Source: Bacteroidales bacterium (GTDB lineage Bacteria > Bacteroidota > Bacteroidia > Bacteroidales > UBA932). Taken from it: a stretch of DNA of 10,743 nucleotides. Location of the stretch: contig JAFZMA010000011.1 of NCBI GenBank assembly GCA_017551215.1, positions 1 to 10,743 of the forward strand, written 5' to 3'. Under the pieces are notes generated by a model that worked only from the letters and a program-made list of their open reading frames with translations, searched no databases and was not told the DNA's origin. Positions 1 to 8,127 of the stretch are shown here, in pieces. Numbering within the stretch: the first letter of the stretch is position 1; every line of letters starts with the position of its first letter. A program made the position numbers and the translations under genes.

Positions 1-1284
<1,284 letters not shown>

Positions 1285-1289
1285 AGATT

Positions 1290-1538
1290 ATGGAAAAGCT
1301 ACATCTTACCGTAATATCCCCACAGGAACGTGTGTTTGAAGGAGATGTGTCTGGAGTAACCCTTCCGGGAACCCTTGGCGCATTCACAATTCTGCCCCAG
1401 CACGCTCCCATCATATCTTCTCTTGAAAAGGGAAAGATATCTTTCTCGGCGATAGGAGAATCTGAGGCAAGGGAAGTAGAGATAGACGGGGGATTTGTGG
1501 AGATGAGCGACGATAAAGTAACCGTATGCATTTGCTGA
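1290..1538 (+). CDS. atpC: F1Fo ATP synthase subunit epsilon, short form without C-terminal helical domain
   Basis: Central-stalk subunit that binds gamma and contacts the c-ring. The 82 residues match only the N-terminal beta-sandwich: a start of the form MEKLHLTVISPQ, then a GVTLPGTLGAFTILPQHAPI segment corresponding to the conserved GxLGIxPxHAP motif at about residues 27-41, and a final strand near EIDGGFVEMSDDKVTV (64-79). The frame stops there, whereas E. coli epsilon continues to about 139 residues with two helices that can inhibit ATP hydrolysis. Short epsilons are known in Bacteroidetes and Chlorobi, so this is likely natural and not a truncation. The gene sits 5 bases after atpD and one base before the next gene, which indicates translational coupling. 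Confidence 0.95.
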   Translation: MEKLHLTVISPQERVFEGDVSGVTLPGTLGAFTILPQHAPIISSLEKGKISFSAIGESEAREVEIDGGFVEMSDDKVTVCIC

Positions 1539-1539
1539 C

Positions 1540-1920
1540 ATGGAACTTGGAATAAGGAAATATGCAGTTGGAATTCTGGTTTGCATCCTGGTAGTGGAGG
1601 CTGTGGCTCTTGCCCTGTCTTATTTCCTTTATCCTGAGGCGCTTTCCTGGCAGCTTTTTATAATGCCTGTTGTGTTCTATGTTGTGGCACTGTTCGGAAT
1701 ATTGCTGCTGAGGCATTTTGCAAGGAAAGGAGACAGGAGCCTGGTTTCCGGCTACATGGCAGTCAGGGGAATACGCCTGATTGTACTGGTGGGCTTCCTT
1801 CTGGTTCTTTTCATAGTAGACAGGCAGGCAGTCAAATGGGTAACGGCGGCATTCGCCCTGTTTTACATTGCGATGCTGATATTTGACACCATATATTTTT
1901 CAAAGATAATGAAGAGATGA
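1540..1920 (+). CDS. Small four-helix membrane protein in atp operon (AtpI-like position)
   Basis: Unnamed 126-residue integral membrane protein. Four hydrophobic segments are visible at about residues 8-30, 38-60, 77-94 and 98-120. The connecting loops and tail are basic (RHFARKGDR at 58-66, SKIMKR at the C-terminus). No catalytic motif is recognised. The size, four-helix topology and position directly upstream of atpB resemble AtpI/UncI, a non-stoichiometric Fo assembly factor that helps build the c-ring; I see no sequence signature that proves this. The ATG lies one base after the atpC stop, and its own stop overlaps the atpB start as ATGA, so it is probably translated with its neighbours. 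The role in ATP synthase assembly is inferred from context only. Confidence 0.85.
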   Translation: MELGIRKYAVGILVCILVVEAVALALSYFLYPEALSWQLFIMPVVFYVVALFGILLLRHFARKGDRSLVSGYMAVRGIRLIVLVGFLLVLFIVDRQAVKWVTAAFALFYIAMLIFDTIYFSKIMKR

Positions 1921-3008
1921 TGCGCAGGAGTCTGGTCATATTGGCGATGCTTTTTGCGGGGCTGGCTTTCAGCTCCACCTCCGCCTATGCGTCCGGCGAG
2001 GAAGGAGAGGGAGGAGGCGTGAATGTCCAGCACATCATCTTTGAGCACATGCTGGATTCCTACTCCTGGCACATCACCAAGATCGGAGACAAGGATATAG
2101 TTGTATATCTTCCTGTCATACTCTACAGCAAGACAAGCGGTTGGCATGTTTTCTCCTCCAGAAGGCTGCACGAAAACGGCGGAAGCTACGAGGGCTTTTA
2201 TCCGGCTCCGGAAGACAGCGCTCATGCCTACAAGCTTATGGAGAAGATGCCGGACGGAAGCATGGTCCGGCCGATAGATTTGTCGCTGACCAAGATGGCC
2301 CTTGCCCTGCTGATAAACGGTGCCATCCTGCTTCTGCTTTTCCTTCCTGCAGCAAGGTGGTACAGGAAGCACCGCTCAGACCACAACACCACGCCAACCA
2401 AATATGTGAGCTTTGTGGAAGGGCTTGTGGAAATGGTGGAGGACGGCATCATAAAGCCTTGCATCGGTGAGAATTACAGAAAATTCTCACCTTATCTTCT
2501 TACGGCTTTCTTCTTTATTTTCACCTGCAACCTGATGAGCCTGCTTCCTATATTCCCTGGCGGTGTGGGAGTTACGGCAAACATGTCCATAACGCTCTTC
2601 CTTGCTCTATGCACTTTCATTATGGTGAACGTGTTCGGAAGCAGGGAATACTGGAAGGAAATCCTCTGGCCGGATGTACCTACCTGGCTCAAGGCTCCGG
2701 TTCCGCTCATGCCGTTCATAGAACTGCTGGGAATATTCACCAAGCCTATCGCCCTGATGATAAGGTTGTTTGCAAACATGCTGGGCGGACACATGGCCAT
2801 GCTGGTTCTCACCACTTTGATTTTCATAGGATTTAGTGCCGGTGCGGTAATGGGAAGTTCCATGACCTTCCTTTCCGTGCTGTTCAACATATTCATGTAC
2901 GCTCTGGAACTTCTGGTTGCCTACATCCAGGCTTACGTGTTTACGCTTTTGAGTGCGGTGTTTATAGGTTCCGCACAGATACACCATCATAAGGCAAAAG
3001 AGAAATGA
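1917..3008 (+). CDS. atpB: F1Fo ATP synthase subunit a, with signal peptide and extended N-terminal domain
   Basis: Membrane stator subunit forming the two proton half-channels beside the c-ring. The 363 residues compare with 271 in E. coli. Residues 1-25 look like a cleavable signal peptide (basic MMRR, hydrophobic core, AYA before Ser26). Residues 26-123 form a hydrophilic, probably periplasmic, region. The conserved channel part follows, with the first helix at about 125-146 and others from about 190. The essential arginine is Arg283 in MIRLFANMLGG. Gln338 in YIQAYVF matches E. coli Gln252. The E. coli Glu219/His245 pair appears exchanged: His292 and Glu331. The start overlaps the upstream stop by four bases; two consecutive ATG codons (1917 and 1920) are possible, and the choice changes one residue. 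Confidence 0.97.
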   Translation: MMRRSLVILAMLFAGLAFSSTSAYASGEEGEGGGVNVQHIIFEHMLDSYSWHITKIGDKDIVVYLPVILYSKTSGWHVFSSRRLHENGGSYEGFYPAPEDSAHAYKLMEKMPDGSMVRPIDLSLTKMALALLINGAILLLLFLPAARWYRKHRSDHNTTPTKYVSFVEGLVEMVEDGIIKPCIGENYRKFSPYLLTAFFFIFTCNLMSLLPIFPGGVGVTANMSITLFLALCTFIMVNVFGSREYWKEILWPDVPTWLKAPVPLMPFIELLGIFTKPIALMIRLFANMLGGHMAMLVLTTLIFIGFSAGAVMGSSMTFLSVLFNIFMYALELLVAYIQAYVFTLLSAVFIGSAQIHHHKAKEK

Positions 3009-3038
3009 TAGATATAAACAATTAAAAACTAACAGATT

Positions 3039-3308
3039 ATGTTAACAATTCTTACAGTTATCCTTGAGTACACAATGGCTGTTGCAGTCAGCAAGGCCGC
3101 AGCTGCCATAGGTGCGGGAATCGTAGTTATCGGTGCTGGATTCGGAATCGGCAAAATCGGATCCAATGCCATGGATGCAATTGCACGCCAGCCTCAGGCT
3201 GCCGGAGATATCCGCAGCGGCATGATCCTTTCCGCAGCTCTGATAGAGGGTGTTTCCCTTATCGCGGTTATCGTGTGCATGCTTTCATACTTTGTTCAGC
3301 TGGACTAG
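3039..3308 (+). CDS. atpE: F1Fo ATP synthase subunit c (proton-binding ring subunit)
   Basis: Two-helix hairpin that oligomerises into the rotating c-ring. Of 89 residues, helix 1 (about 15-43) carries GAGFGIG, a GxGxGxG packing motif at 32-38. The polar loop holds ARQPQA (49-54), and helix 2 holds the ion-binding carboxylate Glu70 in ALIEGVSL. The position of the Na+-coordinating Gln of Ilyobacter-type rings is Ile37, and Gly-Val, not Ser-Thr, follows Glu70, so proton coupling is expected. An in-frame ATG at 3075 would give a 77-residue protein; I prefer 3039 because its A/T-rich leader (3009-3038) resembles a Bacteroidetes initiation region. The gaps either side (30 and 24 bases) are the widest in the operon. 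Confidence 0.96.
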   Translation: MLTILTVILEYTMAVAVSKAAAAIGAGIVVIGAGFGIGKIGSNAMDAIARQPQAAGDIRSGMILSAALIEGVSLIAVIVCMLSYFVQLD

Positions 3309-3332
3309 TAACGGTTTTATAAAGAATAAGTT

Positions 3333-3857
3333 ATGTCATTGCTTGTTCCCGACAGCGGATTGTTGTTCTGGATGCTGATAAGCTTTGGCGTGGTGTTTTT
3401 CATCCTCGCCAAGTTTGCGTTTCCGGTAATAACCAAATCTGTCGAGGAAAGAAGAAATTTCATAGAGACCTCGCTCAGCGATGCAAAGCAGGCTCAGGTC
3501 ACTCTTGCCCGTGTTGAAGAAGACACCAAGGCTATTATCGCCGAGGCTAACAAGGAACAGGGTAGGGTGCTCAACGAGGCTGCCGCTCAGAGAGATAAGA
3601 TTGTTGCTGCCGCAAAGGACGAGGCCGCATCCGAAGCCCGGAAGACGCTTGAGGATGCAAGGGCCCAGATACAGCGGGAGAAGGAGGAAGCCATGCTTTC
3701 CATAAGGAGAGAGATGGCGTCCCTGTCCTGCGACATTGCGGAAAAGGTGATAAGGGAAAAACTCTCTGACCGCCAGAATCAGATGGTTCTGATAGACAAG
3801 ATGCTGGATGAGGTTGTGAGGGCACAGGGTTCAGGGGATGGCCGCGCCCTCTCATAG
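3333..3857 (+). CDS. atpF: F1Fo ATP synthase subunit b (peripheral stalk)
   Basis: Peripheral-stalk subunit holding F1 stationary relative to Fo. The 174 residues show the expected plan: one N-terminal membrane helix (about 8-32, LLFWMLISFGVVFFILAKFA), a basic and acidic hinge (ITKSVEERR, 33-41), then a long charged, alanine-rich helix to about residue 150 of the kind that pairs in a right-handed coiled coil, ending in a delta-binding region (IAEKVIREKLSD, 135-146). Length is close to the E. coli 156-residue protein. There is a single b gene and no b' paralogue, so a homodimer is expected. It begins 24 bases after atpE and ends 11 bases before atpH. Confidence 0.96.
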   Translation: MSLLVPDSGLLFWMLISFGVVFFILAKFAFPVITKSVEERRNFIETSLSDAKQAQVTLARVEEDTKAIIAEANKEQGRVLNEAAAQRDKIVAAAKDEAASEARKTLEDARAQIQREKEEAMLSIRREMASLSCDIAEKVIREKLSDRQNQMVLIDKMLDEVVRAQGSGDGRALS

Positions 3858-3868
3858 ACAGAAGAATT

Positions 3869-4426
3869 ATGGACGTAGGAGTATTGGCTGTAAGATATGC
3901 AAAGGCGCTTCTGGACTACGCTCTTGGTGAGGGCGTTGCAGAGGAAGTTTACTCCAGGATGAATGTCCTGGGAGATTGCTTTGCGGCCAATCCTGCCCTT
4001 TCTTCTACATTGGAAGACCCTCTTCTTTCCAGACAGGAGAAACTCAATCTGCTTTCCGTAGCCTCTGGAGACGGAAAGGTAAAGGAAGTGCTGGAAAACT
4101 TTTTCTCTCTGGTCATAGAGAGGCGCAGGGAGAATTATCTCAGAAGTGCAGCACTCAGTTACATAGACCTTTACAGGAAAGAAAAGGGCATTGCGGTGGT
4201 TAGGATAACCACTGCTGTTCCCCTTGAAAAGGAAATGGAAGAGAAGATTCTGGCCAAAGTCTCGGGAATGCTGGGCAAGAGGATAGAACTTCTCAAAAGT
4301 GTAGATCCCGCAATCGAAGGCGGTTTCATCTTCGATATAGACGATTACAGACTGGATGCAAGTGTGGCGGCCCAACTTAGAAGAATCCGCCGCAGCCTGC
4401 TGGACAAGAATAGGAGAATAGTTTAA
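3869..4426 (+). CDS. atpH: F1Fo ATP synthase subunit delta
   Basis: Delta (OSCP-type) subunit that joins the b stalk to the N-termini of alpha on top of F1. The 185 residues open with the typical [14 protein letters not shown] segment (5-18). They then form an N-terminal helical bundle (to about 105), followed by a C-terminal domain with the family signature: [11 protein letters not shown] at 143-153 and [12 protein letters not shown] at 162-173. The length matches the family (about 177 residues in E. coli). It starts 11 bases after atpF and stops 2 bases before atpA. The tail is strongly basic ([15 protein letters not shown]). Confidence 0.95.
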   Translation: MDVGVLAVRYAKALLDYALGEGVAEEVYSRMNVLGDCFAANPALSSTLEDPLLSRQEKLNLLSVASGDGKVKEVLENFFSLVIERRRENYLRSAALSYIDLYRKEKGIAVVRITTAVPLEKEMEEKILAKVSGMLGKRIELLKSVDPAIEGGFIFDIDDYRLDASVAAQLRRIRRSLLDKNRRIV

Positions 4427-4428
4427 TT

Positions 4429-6015
4429 ATGGCATTGAACATCAAACCAAGCGAAGTTTCCGAGGTATTGCGCAAGCAACTTCAAGGCATTGAGGACAAG
4501 ATTCAGCTGGACGAGGTTGGAACTGTCCTTCAGGTCAGCGATGGTGTTGTACGTATTTATGGTCTGCGCAACGCGGAGGCCAGCGAACTGCTCGAGTTCG
4601 AAAACGGAGAAATGGCCGTTGTGATGAACCTTGAGGAAGACAATGTGGGCGCCGTTCTTCTGGGCCCGACAGACGATATCAAGGAAGGATTCACTGTGCG
4701 CCGCACAAAGCGTATCGCCTCCATCAAAGTTGGCGAAAGCATGCTCGGAAGAGTCATCAATCCTCTGGGCCAGCCACTGGACGGAAAGGGAGAAGTAGGA
4801 GGAGAACTCTTTGAAATGCCGCTGGAAAGAAAGGCTCCGGGAGTTGTGTTCCGCCAGCCTGTGAACCAGCCGCTTCAGACTGGTATCAAGGCCATTGACT
4901 CCATGATTCCGATTGGAAGAGGCCAGAGAGAGCTCATAATCGGAGACCGCCAGACAGGAAAGACAGCCATTGCCATAGACACCATAATCAACCAGAAAAA
5001 TGCCATGCGCAAAGGCAAGCCGGTTTACTGCATCTATGTGGCAATTGGCCAGAAAGGTTCTACAGTTGCCGCTCTGGTTGAGACTCTGAGAAAGAGCGGT
5101 GCAATGGATTATACAGTGGTTGTGTGCGCTACGGCTGCAGACCCTGCCGCCCTGCAGTACTTTGCTCCGTTTGCAGGAGCTGCCATCGGTGAGTATTTCA
5201 GGGATACTGGAAGAGATGCTCTTGTTGTGTATGACGATCTTTCCAAGCAGGCAGTTTCCTACAGGGAGGTTTCCCTGATTCTCCGCCGCCCTTCCGGACG
5301 AGAGGCATATCCGGGAGATATCTTCTACCTGCACTCAAGGTTGCTTGAGAGAGCTGCCAAGATTATTGACCAGCAGGAAGTTGCAGAGCAGATGAACGAC
5401 CTTCCGGCCGCATTGAAGGGCAAGGTCAAGGGAGGTGGTTCGCTTACCGCTCTTCCTATTATCGAGACTCAGGAAGGAGACGTTTCCGCTTATATTCCAA
5501 CAAACGTGATTTCCATTACGGACGGTCAGATCTTCCTGGATACAGACCTGTTCAATCAGGGTAACCGTCCGGCCATCAACGTGGGTATCTCAGTCTCCCG
5601 TGTTGGAGGTAACGCGCAGATAAAGCCTATGAAGAAAGTTGCGGGAACGCTTAAGATAGACCAGGCTCAGTATCAGGAACTCGAGGCCTTCTCCAAGTTC
5701 GGAGGAGAGATGGACAGGGTTACCGCCATGGCTATAGACAAGGGAAGAAAGAACACCCGTCTGCTTATACAGCCTCAGTATTCCCCAATGCCGGTGGAAG
5801 AGCAGGTTGCTATCCTGTACTGCGGAACCCACGGATTGTTCAAGGACATAGACATCTCCCAAGTTCAGGAATTCGAGAAAGTCTTCCTTAACTCGCTTAG
5901 ACTCAATCACCAGGAAGATGTGCTCAATCTTCTTGCAAAGGGAGAGTTCAACGACGACATTACATCCAAGATAGAGAAGACGGCCAAGATGGCTCTCAAT
6001 CAGTTTATGGCATAA
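4429..6015 (+). CDS. atpA: F1Fo ATP synthase subunit alpha
   Basis: Non-catalytic nucleotide-binding subunit that alternates with beta in the F1 hexamer and supplies the arginine finger to the catalytic site. The 528 residues contain an N-terminal barrel domain (about 25-95), Walker A GDRQTGKT at 172-179, the YDDLSKQA Walker B region at 268-275, the alpha/beta signature [10 protein letters not shown] at 381-390, and arginine finger Arg391 in SRVGGNAQ. The stretch around 315-340, ending in [11 protein letters not shown], is longer than in E. coli alpha; this fits Bacteroidetes alphas, though I cannot align them here. It starts 2 bases after atpH and is followed after 3 bases by atpG. Confidence 0.98.
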   Translation: MALNIKPSEVSEVLRKQLQGIEDKIQLDEVGTVLQVSDGVVRIYGLRNAEASELLEFENGEMAVVMNLEEDNVGAVLLGPTDDIKEGFTVRRTKRIASIKVGESMLGRVINPLGQPLDGKGEVGGELFEMPLERKAPGVVFRQPVNQPLQTGIKAIDSMIPIGRGQRELIIGDRQTGKTAIAIDTIINQKNAMRKGKPVYCIYVAIGQKGSTVAALVETLRKSGAMDYTVVVCATAADPAALQYFAPFAGAAIGEYFRDTGRDALVVYDDLSKQAVSYREVSLILRRPSGREAYPGDIFYLHSRLLERAAKIIDQQEVAEQMNDLPAALKGKVKGGGSLTALPIIETQEGDVSAYIPTNVISITDGQIFLDTDLFNQGNRPAINVGISVSRVGGNAQIKPMKKVAGTLKIDQAQYQELEAFSKFGGEMDRVTAMAIDKGRKNTRLLIQPQYSPMPVEEQVAILYCGTHGLFKDIDISQVQEFEKVFLNSLRLNHQEDVLNLLAKGEFNDDITSKIEKTAKMALNQFMA

Positions 6016-6018
6016 TAT

Positions 6019-6945
6019 ATGGCATCGCTAAAGGAGATAAAATCCAGAATTGGATCTGTTCAGGGAACAAGGAAGGTGACCTCTGCAATGAAGATGGTCT
6101 CCTCCGCCAAGCTTCACAAGGCGCAGGGGCTGATTACCTCCATGCTGCCTTACCAGAGAAGTCTGGACAACATAGTTTCCAACTTCCTTTCCGGAGAAAC
6201 TCCGTTTACTTCTCCATATATCATCGCCGAGGGTGAAAAACCATCTGCCGCAAAGAGGGTTGCGGTCATTGTGTTCTCTTCCAACTCTTCTTTGTGCGGA
6301 GCTTTCAACTACAATATAATCAGGGAGTTCATGTCCCTTGTGCTGGACCTGAAGGCGGAGAACTTTTCTGATGGGCAGATAGATGTTTATCCTATAGGCA
6401 AGAAGGTTGAGGATGCTGTTAAGAAGATGGGGTTCACTCCTGTTACAGGCATGGAGTACAATGGAGAGGAGTTCACTCTTCAAAGCCTTGCCGCCAAACC
6501 TGACTACAAGAAGATTTTCGCCCTGGCTTCCCGTGTAATGGAGCAGTATGCAGAAGGTCTTCTTTCCAAGGTTTATGTAATAAGCCATCATTTCAAGTCT
6601 TCCGCCGTTCAGAAGGTGGAAAGGCTCACATATCTTCCTCTGGAACTGTCTGAGTACAAGAAAGAAACCAGGGTTTCGGCAGAGGGGTTCCTGCATAACT
6701 ACATCGTTGAACCTTCTGTTCCTGAGGTTATTGAATCCCTGTTGCCTCAGGTTCTCAAGCAGAAACTCTATACCTGTCTGGCGGATTCATTCGCAAGCGA
6801 GCATGCCGCCAGAACCATTGCCATGCAGGTTGCCACGGACAATGCGGAAGATCTCATTCAGGAGCTTACGGTTCTCTACAACAAGAGCCGTCAGCAGGCC
6901 ATCACCGCAGAGCTTCTGGATATCGTGGCTGGCAGCACGCAATAA
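6019..6945 (+). CDS. atpG: F1Fo ATP synthase subunit gamma
   Basis: Central rotor shaft turning inside the alpha3beta3 hexamer. The 308 residues have the two diagnostic ends: the N-terminal helix with SLKEIKSRIGSVQGTRKVTS and MKMVSSAKLHKAQ (3-36), and the C-terminal helix with SEHAARTIAMQVATDNAEDL followed by NKSRQQAITAELLDIVAG (260-305). The middle Rossmann-like domain contains VIVFSSNSSLCGAFN (83-97). Slightly longer than E. coli gamma (287), the difference lying in the central domain. It is the last gene of the operon. Its final 44 bases are shared, on the opposite strand, with the 3' end of the hydrolase gene that faces it. Confidence 0.97.
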   Translation: MASLKEIKSRIGSVQGTRKVTSAMKMVSSAKLHKAQGLITSMLPYQRSLDNIVSNFLSGETPFTSPYIIAEGEKPSAAKRVAVIVFSSNSSLCGAFNYNIIREFMSLVLDLKAENFSDGQIDVYPIGKKVEDAVKKMGFTPVTGMEYNGEEFTLQSLAAKPDYKKIFALASRVMEQYAEGLLSKVYVISHHFKSSAVQKVERLTYLPLELSEYKKETRVSAEGFLHNYIVEPSVPEVIESLLPQVLKQKLYTCLADSFASEHAARTIAMQVATDNAEDLIQELTVLYNKSRQQAITAELLDIVAGSTQ

Positions 6946-8020
6946 AAGGGATGTCTGTCAGTTGTCCTATCTGAAGGATTTTCAATTTTTTTCCGGATTT
7001 TTCCGCCGCTTGTTTTTCGTTGGATAGCGGCTCGTCCCACTTGTGCTGGGAGAGGGCGAACTTTGAATGGTGAACCGTTACGAACTGCTTGGCATTCAGG
7101 TCTTCCATCACGTTGTGCAGATACTGCGGCATAGTGTGGATGTGGGCCCATCTGGAGTTGTACTGCCCGTTTTCTATGAATGCCAGATCTATGGAGTAAT
7201 TGTTCCCGATTTCCTTGAAATGACTTCCGTACCCGCCGTCTCCGCCAATGTAGATGCACTTTCCGCCAATCTCCAATATGAAGGAAGCCCACAAAGTCTT
7301 GTTGCGCTTGAATCCTCTTCCTGAGAAATGCCTTGCAGGAGTACAGGTAAAAGATACATTTCCAGAAACATCTGGAGCAGAGATAAATACTTCTCCCCAG
7401 TCAAGCTCTACGATGCTTTCCGGTTTGTACCCCCAGTATTCCAGATGGGAGCCAACGCCCAGTGGTGTTATGACTTTGCTGACTTTGTGCCTGAATTTCT
7501 TGGCGGCCTTGTAGTCGAGATGGTCGTAGTGGTCGTGGGTGTAAACCAGATAGTCTATGTGGGGAAAATCATGCGGGCGATAGATGGATGTACCCTTGAA
7601 CGGCCTGTTTATGAACGAGATGGGAGAGCCGCGGAAAAGCACGGGGTCTACCAGTACGGTTTTCCCGTCAAGAACAAGCAGATAGGAGGAATGTCCGAAC
7701 CAGACCACCTTGTCCTGCTTTTCCCGGATAGCCTGTTCAATGGCTTCCCTGTCCAGGGGAATCGCTTCCAGAGGCTTTGCAGGTTTGAGCCCTTTCCTGT
7801 TGCCTGTCAGATGATTCCAGAGAATGGCCAGCATGCTCTTTTTGCTGTGGCGGTCTGTGAACAACACAGTGGGCTCCAGATTTGAGAAAGCGCCGTTATG
7901 GTAATTTGGACTCTTGCGGCATCTCTGAAGCCGGGCTCCGTGGGGAACTCTTCCTATGCTCACATAGTCTGTAAAGAACAGAGCCACAATCGCCAGCAAT
8001 ATGCCGAGAGTAATAAGCAT
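6902..8020 (-). CDS. Membrane-anchored MBL-fold metallo-hydrolase, NAPE-PLD/UlaG-like
   Basis: Predicted metal-dependent hydrolase of the metallo-beta-lactamase superfamily, 372 residues. Residues 1-17 (MLITLGILLAIVALFFT) are a hydrophobic N-terminal anchor or uncleaved signal. A family-typical SPNYHNGAFSN follows at 37-47, then WFGHSSYLL at 107-115. The metal-binding motif THDHYDHLD lies at 161-169 (His162, His164, Asp166, His167). Further ligands fit His231 (ARHFSGRG), Asp261 (GGDGGYG) and His317 (VHHSKFAL), the set used by NAPE-PLD. Related bacterial proteins are usually annotated as hydrolases of unknown substrate; phospholipase activity is not shown here. The last ~15 residues (IPFIACCQPRYPEALR) go past the usual end of the family and are encoded inside the atpG region on the other strand. 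The ATG at 8020 lies just downstream of a TAnnTTTG element. Confidence 0.9.
   Translation of the reverse strand: MLITLGILLAIVALFFTDYVSIGRVPHGARLQRCRKSPNYHNGAFSNLEPTVLFTDRHSKKSMLAILWNHLTGNRKGLKPAKPLEAIPLDREAIEQAIREKQDKVVWFGHSSYLLVLDGKTVLVDPVLFRGSPISFINRPFKGTSIYRPHDFPHIDYLVYTHDHYDHLDYKAAKKFRHKVSKVITPLGVGSHLEYWGYKPESIVELDWGEVFISAPDVSGNVSFTCTPARHFSGRGFKRNKTLWASFILEIGGKCIYIGGDGGYGSHFKEIGNNYSIDLAFIENGQYNSRWAHIHTMPQYLHNVMEDLNAKQFVTVHHSKFALSQHKWDEPLSNEKQAAEKSGKKLKILQIGQLTDIPFIACCQPRYPEALR
6965..6992 (+). terminator. Possible weak terminator of the atp operon
   Basis: About 20 bases after the atpG stop, TCCT (6965-6968) can pair with AGGA (6975-6978) around a six-base loop, and two T-rich runs follow (TTTT at 6979-6982, seven T at 6986-6992). 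The stem is only four base pairs and lies inside the coding region of the opposing gene, so this is a weak candidate. It is the only hairpin plus T-tract I can see downstream of the operon. Confidence 0.25.
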
Positions 8021-8042
8021 TTTTCCAATCCTTTTTCCAGCC

Positions 8043-8050
8043 CAAAGTTA
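8043..8050 (-). promoter_or_regulatory. -7 element of Bacteroidetes-type promoter for the MBL hydrolase
   Basis: Reading the minus strand, 8050-8043 is TAACTTTG, an exact match to the TAnnTTTG housekeeping -7 element of Bacteroidetes. It lies 22 bases before the hydrolase ATG, which would give a leader of roughly 15-18 bases. No good TTTG -33 box is present at the expected 17-23 base spacing. Confidence 0.55.
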
Positions 8051-8080
8051 TCAAAATCCCGTATAATTTAGATATGCATG

Positions 8081-8109
8081 TGTGATTTCTACGCAATTTC
8101 ATATATTTG
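8081..8109 (+). promoter_or_regulatory. Bacteroidetes-type promoter for the Nudix regulator gene
   Basis: TATATTTG at 8102-8109 matches TAnnTTTG exactly. TGTG at 8081-8084 is a three-of-four match to the -33 TTTG, with a 17-base spacer. Transcription should start around 8114-8117, giving a leader of only about 11-14 bases before the ATG at 8128. The TTG at 8107 lies inside the -7 element and so cannot be in this transcript. Confidence 0.6.
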
Positions 8110-8126
8110 TATCATACGTATATCAT
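8109..8126. promoter_or_regulatory. Candidate operator: nested dyads downstream of the Nudix-gene -7 box
   Basis: The leader contains GTATcATAC (8109-8117, four-base arms), overlapping the perfect palindrome ATACGTAT (8114-8121). TATCAT is repeated at 8110-8115 and 8121-8126, 11 bases apart (one helical turn). The site covers the expected transcription start, where a repressor would block initiation. Autoregulation by the downstream winged-helix protein is a guess; AT-rich sequence makes short dyads common. Confidence 0.3.
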
Positions 8127-8127
8127 T

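Noticed and set aside
1863..2372. 169-codon minus-strand frame spanning the atpB start
   Set aside because: It crosses two well-supported plus-strand genes and has no recognisable features.
3009..3038. Internal promoter before atpE
   Set aside because: The 30-base gap is A/T-rich but contains no TAnnTTTG element; it is better read as a translation leader.
4423..5334. 303-codon open frame on the minus strand opposite atpA
   Set aside because: Its translation shows no recognisable domain and it lies entirely opposite the highly conserved atpA; long antisense frames are common by-products of codon bias there.
6028..6696. 222-codon minus-strand frame opposite atpG
   Set aside because: No domain, promoter or signal; explained by the constrained atpG sequence on the other strand.
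7328..7885. 185-codon plus-strand frame opposite the MBL hydrolase
   Set aside because: The minus-strand hydrolase has full metal-binding motifs; the plus-strand translation is patternless.
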